The notes beneath the pieces are model-generated. The model made no database searches and was not told the origin of the DNA. It saw only the letters and a list, made by a program, of their open reading frames with translations. Shown here one piece after another: positions 11,132 through 22,310 of a DNA stretch of 64,000 nucleotides. Both the position numbers and the translations under genes were made by a program. The number at the start of each line of letters is the position of its first letter. Positions within the stretch are counted from its first letter, which is position 1. The stretch comes from Heterotrichella gracilis (lineage: Eukaryota > Sar > Xanthophyceae > Tribonematales > Xanthonemataceae), in contig JAULBX010031481.1 of NCBI GenBank assembly GCA_032358255.1, positions 62,001 through 126,000 of the forward strand. Direction: 5' to 3'.

Positions 11132-13484
11132 ATGCATCGGATAATCTGCCCACGATGCACTTTTTCCTCTGCCCACGTTGGATGTCACCGCGCCGCAAGC
11201 AAGTTGCACTGGCTGTCCATCGTACCGTCGTTATTGTATGCATCCTGCTGCCAACCTGCTGCTGGGAAGACTAGGATATCCTTCCCGTGTCACTCGTGTC
11301 CCATGCTGTCTGAATGCGGTGCATGCGTGCGGGTGGTTGCCAGGCTACCGTCCTTATGCAACAGCATAAACTCCGCCCAGTTCGCGTTTCTGACTTGGAA
11401 AACAATCTTCCTGCAGGAGACCAGCGCTGAAGCCTCTCCAACCACATCCTTGCCAGGGTATACAGTGGCTGTGCGCAGGCTGGGCTCCAAGCTGAGGTTG
11501 ACCTCCAGCCACACAGCAGATGCCATGTTGCACCAGGCTGCCTCCCCCGCTGGCGCCAAGCCCGCTGCTGCCCTCACCCCCTTTTTAGAGCGAGAGCTGT
11601 GCAAAGACAGCCTTGGGTTGAATGGCAGCATCACATGTACCTCCCCACGCGCCCCCTGTGCCCCCAGTGACCCTGGGGCCACCCCTGCAGCCCTGCACCC
11701 GCCGCTGGTGGCCAGGGACAGCATCTCGCCCTCCACCTCCCTGCACTCCACCTCGGGAGAGTCAGACTCCTCACCGGTACTGAATTGCACCAGCTCTGAC
11801 GATGAAGGCAGCTTCAGCCGGAATGGGTCACGAGACAGCAGCGATGCAGCGGCCGCTCTGGGGCCCAGCGCAGCCCTTCCCCCAGTAGCCAGTGCCCACT
11901 TGCAGAAAACCCCAGTCAGCTCCAGCGTGGTACAGCAGGGTGTTGGGAAGCCCCCTTCTGGGGGCTCGCACACCCTGCTGGAGATACCCACCTCGGGGTC
12001 CAGTGGGCCAATGGTGATGCTAGCCTGGCTGGTCCACGGCCTGCCAGTGCTCAACCCCAGCGAGGTGCAGCTGAGCTATGACGGGGAGGACAAGGCCATG
12101 TTCCTGCGGCGCAGCGGAGGTGTCATGGTAGGTGGCAGCTTGCCAAAGCAGACCCTTCACCCTTCGTCCAACCCTGTGTTGCAAAACCCATTGCATGTAA
12201 TGCCCTGCTTGTTGCCGGGGATCACTGACTATGGCTCTGACAATGTGTGTGGGGCACCCAAGGCCACGGGCGGCCCTGGGAACCCATGATCCTCACACAA
12301 CTGAAAGTGGTGTAAGGCGTGCCAAAGCAGTGCTGGTCGGCGCAAGCTGTGTCAGTAAGGGGGGCAGTAGCTTTTTCTGTATTGATGGAGCGCTTGTAAT
12401 TGATTGACTGACTGACAGACTGACCTCTTTGCCCTCACCCAGGAGTACCAGGGCCTGTGGAACGACCTGCACCGGGTGGCGGTTAGGGTAGCCAGCAAGG
12501 AAGCTGCCACGGTGCAGCGCCAGCTGGAGCACGAGCTGCGGGTGGTGGGCCACCTGTATAGCTGCCCGCGGGTGGTCACCTGCTTTGGCATCGCCAGCAA
12601 GGCCAGCCAGCGCATGCTGGTGCTCGAGTACCTCAACAGCGGCAGCCTCAAGACCCTGCTGCAGGGCGGGAAGACGTGCTGGCACAACGGGTGAGTGAGT
12701 CACATACATGCACTGCAAGATCAGCCGGCACCCTTGCACAGCTTGTGCTACCCAACTCTCATAGCAACCCCTTGCACCACATTGAAATGCTGGCACAATG
12801 GGTGAGCGCTCCTTAGTGAGTTAGCCACTGTACCAGGTTCAAGAAAAAGTAAGTGCTGCCAGGTTAGCAGTCACCTTGCACGTGCTGTGCCACCCAGCTG
12901 TGTATGTGGCAATCCCTTGAACCACATCGAATTGCTGCTTAGGCCTTATATTCATTCAGGTGCTGCTTGGGGGTTCCACAATGGCCCTGCAGCACGCAGT
13001 TGTCACCACTCCTTGGCAACACACGTTCTGACGGTCCCACACACTCTTGTGTGTTGACAGGGGGAGCAAGCTGGCTGTCCAGATCGCGGAGGGCCTGCTA
13101 TTCCTGCACTCCCGGGGCACCGTCCTGCTGGGCAGCTTCCAGCCGGAGCACATACTCCTCACCCCCGCTGGGGACATCAAGTTTGCAGACTTCAAGCAGG
13201 CCAAGTCCTTCACCACCGGCAGGCAGTACAGCCGGGCGCTGTTCAGGGAGGGCGCCTCCCAGGACATGTTTGTGCTGGGGGTTCTCCTCCACAGCATCAT
13301 CAAGGGCAGGCTGCCGAGTGATGTGACCGAGTCCCGGGCGGTGGTGCTCAATGAGGTGGTGGCGCCGGCAGAGTGCCCGCAGCAGGTGGCGGACCTGGTG
13401 GCGAGGTGTTTGAGCAAGAAGCAGGGCCGCCCCTCAGCGCAGCAGGCGGCGATGCAGCTGCGCAGCCTGTGCCCACTGAGGTAG
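11132..13484 (+). CDS. Protein kinase-like protein, predicted catalytically dead (pseudokinase)
   Basis: Exons 11132-12127, 12443-12690 and 13061-13484 (TAG) chain in phase. The start is uncertain: an open frame runs upstream of 11132 and an acceptor-like TTCCTGCAG lies at 11417. About 270 residues of Ser/Pro/Ala-rich linker precede the kinase fold. N-lobe: VMEYQGLWNDLHRVAVRVAS aligns to the glycine loop and VAIK strand, but the Lys is Arg. The hinge reads LVLEYLNSGSLKTLL. C-lobe: the HRDLKPEN loop is replaced by LLGSFQPEH, so the catalytic Asp is Ser and the Lys is Gln. DFG is DFK. The activation segment is very short and lacks an APE motif. SQDMFVLGVLL matches the helix-F region. Phosphotransfer is therefore unlikely; a scaffold or allosteric role is inference. 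Confidence 0.75.
12678..12960 (+). repeat. Tandem duplication of pseudokinase exon 2 end inside intron 2
   Basis: TGCTGGCACAACGGGTGAG at the real exon 2 donor (12678) recurs as TGCTGGCACAATGGGTGAG at 12789. The following intron text also recurs: CAGC/TTGCAC, TGTGCTACCCA versus TGTGCCACCCA, and CCCTTGCACCACATTGAA versus CCCTTGAACCACATCGAA. The copied 5' splice site remains a good consensus. Confidence 0.75.
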
Positions 13485-14655
13485 AAATCGGATATTTTGA
13501 GAATCTTGGGGGTCTTTGGAGTCCTTGCTGGTCTGGAGCGCGTGCAGACCACGTTGAGCAATGACGATTGTTGTTTTGAAAGGTGGATGCTGCCTATTTC
13601 AGCAGCACAGCCGCCCACCACGCCACTCCCGTGTACAGGTACTAGCCATGGCACCGGTTTAGCATTTGTGTTTTCCGCTTGTTGACTGACTTGTGCCAGC
13701 CATTTTACTGGCGCAGTCTACTTGAGCACAGCATTGGCTTTTGTGACAATATTGCCAGCATTTATTTCTGGTCACAACCTGTGACCCTGCCAGCGATTTG
13801 TTTATATTTACAGCCCCATGCTGATTTGCGTTTTTCAAACAGTTTGTTTTGCTGTGTGTGCTTGTGCGCATGCGCCCCACAGAAGGGCAGTGCATTTGGA
13901 GCATTTGTGACTGTTGTGCAAGCGTTTGTTTGGTGTGTGATTTGTAGTTGATTTTATCCTTGTAGATCTGGTCAGATTATTCCAATGCGTGTTGGCACAC
14001 CGCTGATGCGTGTTGTATGGCAAGCGTTGGTTCTTATAGCCTAGAGGAAACCTGATACAAAAATGAACACTTGGAGAATTTAGCTCAAAGTCTAGGTAGA
14101 CTTAGGTGGCATACTGGGTGGGAACCTATGTGTTTGCTTTTTGTTGCTTGCAGCACGTGCAGTTAGGAAACGTAGGCCTAGTGGTTATGACCACGAAAAC
14201 CCGCACCTATTTTCCTCTTTTGAGAAGCAGGCTGCAACTCTTTCAAGCCAGCAGCTACAGTGCCGTTTGTGCATATGGATTAATAGTGTTGGTGTAAGCA
14301 CCAAGTTGTGTATCACTGGTAAAAGCTTGCTCGTTTGACCAGGCATCAGCAGAGGCCAAACCTGGTGCTACAAGGGAGGTTTGGTAAGAATAGGCTTCCG
14401 GGAGGTGCTGGCCTCGCCAGTGGCCAATCAGCAACTGCCACCTCAGCATTTCCACGCAATATTGAAGAATTGCCCATACTCACATGTCTGCAGCCACCAC
14501 CTGCAGCCAGAAACTTCTATGTATACAGTGCAACAGCAGCAGCAATTGCTACACGTACACGCTTGATCGACTAGGGATCCACTTGCATACCTATATTAGC
14601 AGCCCAGTTGCAGCATCAGCCCCCTTTGATCACGGGCCCGACAAATCTGGTCACC
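13485..14655. other. Intergenic and HSP90B promoter region
   Basis: No gene was supported. The last ~250 bases hold the HSP90B promoter, including the ERSE-like element listed separately. CTATATTA at about 14591 is a weak TATA candidate. Confidence 0.4.
14424..14442 (+). promoter_or_regulatory. ER stress response element-like site upstream of HSP90B
   Basis: The sequence reads CCAAT, nine bases, CCACC, about 215-230 bases before the HSP90B ATG. It differs by one base from the ERSE consensus CCAAT-N9-CCACG that drives ER chaperone genes in animals and plants. The function here is inferred from spacing and from the downstream gene. Confidence 0.4.
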
Positions 14656-17600
14656 ATGCGGTGGCGCGCGTCTGCAGGAGTTGTTGCTGCCTGCCTGGCC
14701 CTGTTGATCGTCCCAGGTGAGGAATACTGGTCGTGGTGTGCTCTATTCCTCACGTAATCGAGCTTCAGGAACGTGTGGTATTAACTGTGTATCGTGTGTG
14801 CAGCATGCTTGGCAGCAGACTTGTCGGACACGCCATCAGTCGACAATGGCATCGACACTGGAAAGGGGCAGACCACCAATGCCCAAGTACACAAACTGCG
14901 CGACACAGCTCAAAAGTTTGAGTTCAAGGCAGAGGTCAACCGGCTTCTCGATATCATCATCCACTCCCTGTACAGCAACAAGGACATCTTCTTGCGAGAG
15001 CTCATCTCCAACGCCTCTGATGCACTGGACAAGATCCGTTTCCTGGCCCTGACAGACAAGTCTGTCCTGGGCGAGGGCGATGCCTCAAAGCTGGAGATGC
15101 AAATAAAGGTTGACAAGGAGAAGAAGCTCATCACCTTGAGGGATCGTGGTATTGGCATGACCCGTGACGACTTGGTGGCCAACTTGGGTACCATTGCCAA
15201 GTCCGGAACCTCAGGTGAGCCAGGACTAGATAGCAACTAGCTGGGGCTCGTGGATTGTGGGTTAATGGGCTTGGTGCCTGCAAAGACTCGTTATCGTCTG
15301 AGCACTTCCTGTAAATGGGACATCTTGTGGTGGGTTGCTGAAGGCAGTACTATGGTGCCGTGCAGCGTTCCTGGAGAAGCTGCAGAAGGGTGGCGACGTG
15401 AACCTCATTGGCCAGTTTGGAGTGGGTTTCTACTCGGTGTACCTGGTGGCCGACTACGTGGAGGTCATCAGCAAGCACAACGACGACAAGCAGTAAGTGT
15501 GCAGTGTGAATTCATGTATGGCAGTGGGGGTTCATATGCTGACTCATTGCATGCAGCAGCAACGCATGCTTTGTGGTGTCCTGTACTTTTGCTGATATAT
15601 AGGCTCAACTACTGACACAATGGAAGCAGTCAGTAGCAGTCACTATGGCTTCATGTATGCTATTTGCCATGGGTGGGGTCAACTGCCGACCCACTGCAAG
15701 CAGCCAGTGTGCCGTGTGACTTCCCGTGTGCTTAACGTATTGCCACTTTTGCCAGGTACATCTGGGAGTCGAGTGCAGATGGCAACTTTGCCATTTCTGA
15801 GGACACTGAGAACGAGCCCCTTGACCGTGGAACCCAAATCAACATCTACATCAAGGTCAGTGGCAACCTGGCTGCTGGCTGCAAGCCAGAGGGCTTGCAC
15901 CCATTTCACACGCCTCCCAACGTGCGCCAGTGCCTCGGATTAGATACTGCCTAGGTATCGCCACGCCACTGCCACAGGAGGGGTGGCAGCCTTGCAATAC
16001 ATATTCTGCTACGCACCCGCTCCACACTCCCACCCGCGCACTCTGGGCACATGTGCACCCTCTCACGCTGCATGGCATCGAGCTCGATCGTCCCCCCCGC
16101 CCTGCAGGATGAGTGCCAGGAGTACCTCGAGGAGAGCAAGCTGAAGGACCTTGTGCACAAGTACAGCGAGTTCATCAACTTCCCCATCAAGCTGTGGAGC
16201 TCAAAGGAGGTGGAGAAGGAGGTGCCTGTGGAGGAGGAGGAGGACAAGGCCGAGGAGGCGGCGGATGACAAGGAGGATGCGGCGGCGGATGACAAGGAGG
16301 ATGACAAGGAGGACAAGGACGAGAAGGATGACGAGATCGAGGACGAAGGTGCGATTTGCTGGGCTTAGGGTTTAGGGTGCAGGGTTTAGGGTTTTGCATT
16401 GTGCAGCAGCGAGTTTGCTGAGGATGAGAAAGAGGGCAAGGACAAGAAGGCTGGGAGGTTGAGGATGAAGGTGCTATTAGGGTTTAGGGTTTTGCATTGC
16501 ATGCCACTGTTGAGAAGGATGTCGAGATCGAGGGCTGAGGTGGGATTAGGGTTTAGGGTTTTGCATCGCGCGCCACTGGCGTTGCTGAGCTGTGCCAGGG
16601 GGTCAGCTTGCGGCAGCAATCATGAAGGTGCAGTTACGGCAAGAACGCATGATTTCACTTGTCAGCTACATGTACTTGAGCAGTACAGCCATGTTCGCCT
16701 TGCGCCACCACCTTGGCCGGAACCCATTTCTGAATATATAGAGTGTCGAGGCGCAGGCCCCTCAGCATCTCATCCCGACCCCGCAGAGGAGGGGGAGAAG
16801 CCCAAAATTAAAATGTAAACTGTCACATGCCCCTCACCATCTATATTCCTTTTTTTGCAGAGGAGGAGGAGGAGAAGCCCAAGACCAAGACCGTGAAGGA
16901 GACTGTGCAGGACTGGGAGGTGCTGAACGACAGCAAGGCGCTGTGGCTGCGATCCGCGTCTGAGATCGAGGAGGAGGAGTACAAGAAGTTCTACCGGGCA
17001 ATCTCAAAGGTGAGCAGGAATGCACAGCCCATGGCGATGTACGCTAGGACAGGCCTGGCGGTATTTCAATTGGCCAAATTCAATACAAATGTTGGAAAAA
17101 TCGGTATTGACACGAGTCTGATGCTGAAGGGTGGGCAGTATGGTGGGTTTGCCGAAGTGCATCTGAATGGCATTGTGGCTTGGAAGATGCCATGCAGTGT
17201 CAATCCCGCGCATAGCGGCCCTTCTGAACACACAGCCTGTGCCTTGTTGCAGAACATAGCTTCAAACCCCTGTACTCTTACCCTTCACCCCTGCCTGCAA
17301 AACACCGACGACCCCCTCATCTACAACCACTTCCGCGGCGAGGGCGACCCAACCTCAAGGTCAAACCCTGAACCCTAATTTGCAAACCCTAAACCCTACA
17401 CCCATGCTTGCAGAACACCGATGACCCCCTCATCTACAACCACTTCCGCGGCGAGGGCGATGTTGAGTTCAAGGCCATCCTGTACATCCCCGAGAAGGCG
17501 CCCTTTGACATGTACGACAGCTACTACAACAAGAAGGCCAAGGTCAAGCTGTACGTGCGCCGCGTGTTCATCTCAGAGGACTTCGAGGAGCTGCTGCCAA

Positions 17601-20600
17601 AGTGAGTCGCTGTAGGGTTTCTAGGGTTTGCCGCTTGCTTCGAAATCCCCAACCCGCTCATGAACGTTGGCCATTCTCAGCGTAAACTTTAAACCTTGCA
17701 ACATCGAGGCCAATGGCAAGCTTTTTTTTATTTAGAGGTTTGAGGGCTAACAGCAAAGTGAGTTGCTGTCGCTGGGGTGCCCTGCACTGCTGTCTGGCAA
17801 AGAGTGCACTGGCAGCTCAGTCGGCATGAGTGGTGGAGACTATAATTTACTAGTGCTTTGGGTGGATTTTCCCATTTGTACTCTTATTGGCTTGCCCACA
17901 TATCTAATAGCACGCCTCCCTTCCATTCCTTCAGGTACCTCAACTTCCTCGCCGGCGTGGTTGACTCCGACACCCTGCCCCTCAACGTGTCCCGCGAGAT
18001 GCTCCAGCAGGAGGCTGCGCTGAAGACCATCCGCAAGAAGCTGGTGCGCAAGGCGCTGGACATGCTCAAGAAGCTGGCGGACGCTGAGAAGAAGCTGAGG
18101 GAGCTGGAGGCAGGGGACAGCAGCGAGGACGGTGGGTAGAATTGGGATTGAGTTAAACAGGAAGTGATTTCTTCATGTTTATTTGTCTGTCACATGCGTT
18201 CCAGCACGACAGCCAAGTGAGCAGTGTGCACTTTATGCCTGTGCTAGCAACCCCTGTCCAAGTTTTGTATATTTTGCAAGTTTTCCCCCTGTGTATCTTC
18301 ATCGGGACACGACTACTCTTGCTGATGTATTGCAACGTGGTACAACAATAAAATGAAGGCTGCCTGTTTTCAGGATGTCGCCACAGTTTACAAATAATTG
18401 ACCCATCTAATGTGATATTGCAGACGAGGAGACCGCCAAGATCAAGGAGGAGGGCGAGAAGTACGGCAAGTTCTGGGCTGAGTACGGCAAGGCCATCAAG
18501 CTGGGCATCACCGAGGACAGCACCAACCGCAACAGGCTGGCCAAGCTGCTGCGCTTCCACACGTCGCAGGCGGAGGACAAGGTGACCTCGCTGGACGAGT
18601 ACATCGCGCGCATGAAGCCAACCCAGAAGGAGATCTTCTACCTCACAGGTGGGGTTAGGAATCTAGGGTTTTAGGGTTGAGGGTTTGGGGGTAGGTGACC
18701 TCCGTGGACGAGTACATCGCGCGCATGAAGCCAACCCAGAAGGAGATCTTCTACCTCACAGGTGGGTGTAGGGTGTAGGGTTTAGTGTTAGGGTTTGGGG
18801 TTTGGTGACCTCCCCGGACGAGTACATTGCGCGCATGAAGCCAACCCAGAACAAGATCTTCTACCTCACAGGTGGGCTCAGGGTTTTGGGGTTTTTAGGG
18901 TTTGGGGTTTGGGGTTTGGTGACCTCCCTGGACGAGTACATCGCGCGCATGAAGCCAACCCAGAAGGAGGTCTTCTACCTCAGACGTGGGTGTCAGGGCT
19001 TAGCGTTTTAGGGTTTAGTAATGCTGGGTGCTAAACGCTGGGCCGCAGCATGTCTGGGACAAGGCGCACGTGCACACACCTGCATCAGAATGTTTTTACC
19101 TCACAGATATGTGGCCAAGTCTCCCTTTGTGCCCTTGGGCTGCTGTTTTTGTACTTCCATATATTGTTTTTATCGTTTACCGGCCTGTAAATTCACCTTC
19201 TATTCGTGCAGGCAACTCCAAGGACGAGGTGTCCAAGTCTCCCTTTGTGGAGCGGCTCAAGGCCAAGGGCTACGAGGTCATCTACTTCAGCGAGCCCGTG
19301 GATGAGTACGTGATGCAGAACCTGATGGAGTATGAGGACAAGAAGTTTGCAAACGTGGCCAAGGACGACCTCAAGATCGACGACAAGGCAACCAAGAAGA
19401 ACCTCAAGGCAGTCAAGGTGAGGCAGCAGGCTGCGCAGTGCTTGCCATTTCCAGTGCAGTGCCAGGGTGCGCAAGTGGAGGGTGTATGTAGGGTTTAGGG
19501 TTTAGGGTGTGCAGTGCCATGGGTACATTTGCATCAAAAGAGGTGGCAGCACCCCTGCAAGCTGTGGCTGATGTGGTGGTTTAGAACAGGCACAGCAGCT
19601 CCCCTGTGTGTTCCCATCTTGAGTTCGACTGGAATGGCTGGCGCATCTGGCTGCCCTGTTGGGACACTTAAAGTCTTGGTCCAATACTGTCCAATACTGT
19701 TTGAAATAACAACATTGGACCAAGACTTTAAGTGGCATCCAACTCATGTACTGAAAAATACAGGTACTTTGCCCCTTCATGTAGAAGCAGGTGGCTGACT
19801 GATGGATGAAATATATGCATGAATTTTCTTAGTTTCGTGATTATGTACTGATATATCCATCGCGATCGACTTGCAGGAGGAGTACAAGCAGATGGTCGAC
19901 TGGTGGAAGACCGCCATCACCGACCCCATGATCGAGTCGGTCAAGGTGTCCAACAGGCTGGCCACCACCCCCTGCGTGGTGGTCACCTCAAAGTACGGGT
20001 GGACAGCCAACATGGAGCGCATCATGCGGGCGCAGGCGCTGGGCACAGCCGACAAGCAGACCTACATGCGCGCGCGCAGGATCCTGGAGATCAACCCCCG
20101 CCACCCCCTCATCCAGGAGCTCAAGGTCAAGGTGCGTGTAGGGCTTAGGGCATGGGTTAAGGGTTTCTTTTTTATTATCAATATGGTGTGGGGTTCAGAA
20201 GCTCAGATGGAAGTTGCACCTTGTATTTGCCCATAGTTGTATTTGTGCAACTGACTCTCAAATGCCGTATCACCTGGTGCTGCACATATGATCACCTGCA
20301 AAGCCCTGTAGTGCAGCTCATGGGCTTGTACTCGGTCTGCAGTGCATGCATTGTCAAACACTATATCTTTGTTTATGCTAATATAGGAATGAGTATTGCT
20401 GAATCCCTGCTTTCCCCTGCAGTTTGACGCTGACAAGGAGGACCCCTCCGCCAAGGCCATCGCCAATGTGCTATACGACACGGCGCTGCTGGAGTCTGGC
20501 TTCTCGCTGGAGGACGCCAAGTCGTTCAACAAGCGCGTGTACGAGCTGCTCAAGGAGACCATGAAGATCGAGAAGAGCCTGGATGACATCGAGCCGGAGG

Positions 20601-21119
20601 CGGTGGTGGATGAGGCGGAGGTGAGGCGGAGTCGGTGCATGCATATCACTTGTAAGCGATTAGTGTTGCACATGCAGCGCTAAGTCTTGTGGGTACCACG
20701 GTAGTGTGTGCCTGCCATTGGGGCACGGTTTGGCTACATTGCAAAAGCAGAGGGGGCGAGTTTAGGCCGTGCACCATGATTGCGTCGTTCCCATCCACTT
20801 TGCAGCAACATGCATTGGGCTGGGCATGCCAGTGCACAAGATGGTGGCCTGAGCCATGCGCCTGGCTATGCATGGTGTTATACAGAGCCCCTAGCGTTCA
20901 GGGATGAGCACCATTGGCATGGTGTCATGGAACTGACGATGCACGGTGACATGAGCAAGGCTGGTTCGGGTATAGGATTTACCCTACCAATGGCATGGAA
21001 CTGACGATGCATGGTGACATGTGCAGGCTGCCGAGGAGAGCGCAGCTGCCGAGGACAGTTCAGCGTCTCCCGAGGAGACGCTAGAGAGCAGTTTTGAAGA
21101 TGCAAAGGACGAGTTGTAG
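14656..21119 (+). CDS. HSP90B: ER-resident HSP90 chaperone (endoplasmin/GRP94)
   Basis: Thirteen exons chain in phase to exactly 817 codons: 14656-14716, 14804-15214, 15366-15492, 15756-15855, 16108-16348, 16861-17009, 17414-17601, 17935-18131, 18424-18648, 19212-19417, 19877-20131, 20423-20620 and 21027-21119. The signal peptide is [20 protein letters not shown] plus ACLA. The N-terminal ATPase domain shows [31 protein letters not shown] and [18 protein letters not shown] long Glu/Asp/Lys linker in exons 5-6 is typical of GRP94. The middle domain includes [12 protein letters not shown] and the ATP-contacting [10 protein letters not shown]. The C-terminal dimer domain has [10 protein letters not shown]. 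The protein ends AKDEL, an ER retrieval signal. It folds secretory clients in the ER lumen. The length matches plant GRP94s. Introns 5, 6, 9 and 12 contain copies of exon edges, listed separately. Confidence 0.97.
16321..16570 (+). repeat. Three tandem copies of HSP90B exon 5 end plus donor plus TTTAGGG
   Basis: The real exon end and donor lie at 16321-16398 and decayed copies at 16421-16500 and 16511-16570. Each copy ends in a GAGGxxGAGGTG-type donor and runs into TTAGGGTTTAGGGTTTTGCAT. The copies have lost the frame. Confidence 0.85.
16775..16817 (+). repeat. Decayed copy of HSP90B exon 6 acceptor and start
   Basis: CCCCGCAG followed by AGGAGGGGGAGAAGCCCAAA mirrors the real exon 6 start at 16861 (TTTGCAG, AGGAGGAGGAGGAGAAGCCC). 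The copy reaches an in-frame TAA within ten codons, so its use would truncate the protein. Confidence 0.75.
17288..17350 (+). repeat. Copy of HSP90B exon 7 start in intron 6
   Basis: About 47 bases from 17301 are nearly identical to the first bases of exon 7 at 17414 (encoding [16 protein letters not shown]). The AG acceptor of the copy has changed to AA, and CCTAAACCCTACA-type sequence follows. Confidence 0.9.
18581..18990 (+). repeat. Four tandem copies of HSP90B exon 9 3' end, ~112 bp period
   Basis: Copies lie at 18581-18648 (real), 18694-18761, 18804-18871 and 18918-18985. Each begins GGTGACCTC and keeps an open frame for [11 protein letters not shown](K/N)xxFYLT. The first three end ACAG followed by GTGGGG, GTGGGT or GTGGGC; the fourth ends AGACGTGGGT. 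Spacers are variants of TTTAGGG. A weaker scrap of this end and of the exon 10 start lies at 19083-19135. Confidence 0.95.
20910..21026 (+). repeat. Duplicated intron-12 segment before HSP90B exon 13
   Basis: CATGGAACTGACGATGCA followed by GGTGACATG occurs at about 20926 and again at 20993, the second time forming the branch/acceptor region of the last exon. The first copy ends AGCAAG where the second has TGCAGG. Confidence 0.75.
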
Positions 21120-22300
21120 GCACTTGCACACTGGTTTTGTTTCGGGGCGCCTCGTGACGCACACAGGTTTTTCAATTGCTGCCCATGCAATGCCTGCAGC
21201 TCCACTAGGGGGGGGGAGGGGGGGGGCGCACATTGGTGGGCCACAAACGCCGCGCACAGTGATAGGGGCGGCATGTGAATGCTTGGTGTTCAGAATCTTC
21301 TGATATGGATATGGTAGCAACGTGCATCCGGTGTATGGTGTACATTTTAGTGATCCTCCTCCTTGCCCATGCTGTTGCGTGGTTTCTGGGGACTTTCAAT
21401 TCCTTTGCCATGCATGCCATGTGTGTGGCCATCATTTATTTTATAGACCTGAGCAATACGTTGTTCATTCAGTCTTCAGTAACACTGTCAGGGGCTAGGA
21501 CCGCTCCGCGGCCAGTGCTCTGACTGACACCCCAGTGTAAACACTCATGAGCAAACAAAGCTGGCTGTGAATCATTCGTCTCACACAAGCTGTGAGGCAA
21601 ATGCCTGCATGATGGTACCGGTGAATCATCAGATGACTTTGTATAGGGCATCGGTTCCCCGCGACAATAGCTTTACACCACTGGTGGGTTTCTGCTGGCA
21701 CGCACTGGCCACCATAGAACGCACGGTGGTATTGTATCTGACCCTGCTGACCCAGACTGAGTCACCGTGAATGCTTCCCCCGGGGCCTTGAGGGTCTGGG
21801 CTCTTTGGCTGGCCGGCAATTGGACATCTTGTTGGTACAATACTTGTGCTCATGCCACAGTGGAAGCCCCCACATATCTAGATTTATTCATATAGGCTTA
21901 CACATACTACAAGGTTCCTGCCGGGGTGGCAAGACGTATCGCCTGGTCAATGGGCGAGGATACTTGTTGCGCCGCTGTGGCATTGCCAACTTGTATTAAG
22001 GGCGTTTTCAACGGGAAAGTTGCACCCACGCGGTACTGCTATTTGCTGCTATAATACCCTATACATACCCTGATGTTATTCCTTCACAATACCATACAAC
22101 CTGAATACCAGGCGCCCATGCTACATATCAGCGCCATGCACATGCTCTCATTATGATATTTATTCAATAAACCATAGGTTCCATCTGCTGTGTTAATGTT
22201 CTGGAAAATGCAGCAACATCCAACAGCCATGCTGTGCAACAATGCAAGCATTGAAGGTACAATAGCCACCAAGCCACCTCTCACTACATGTGTTGCCTGC
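21120..22300. other. Intergenic, 3' flanks of HSP90B (+) and the stress-protein gene (-)
   Basis: No coding exon was supported. Two runs of nine G separated by one A sit at about 21208-21227, inside the likely HSP90B 3' UTR. Nothing else is recognisable. Confidence 0.4.
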
Positions 22301-22310
22301 AACTGTTTTG

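Noticed and set aside
11290-12054. 254-codon minus-strand open frame
   Set aside because: It is antisense to the Ser/Pro-rich linker of the pseudokinase, with no start context or homology.
18694-18985. Extra HSP90B exon 9 copies as alternative exons
   Set aside because: None is preceded by an AG acceptor with a pyrimidine tract, so they cannot be separate exons; at most their donors could be used.
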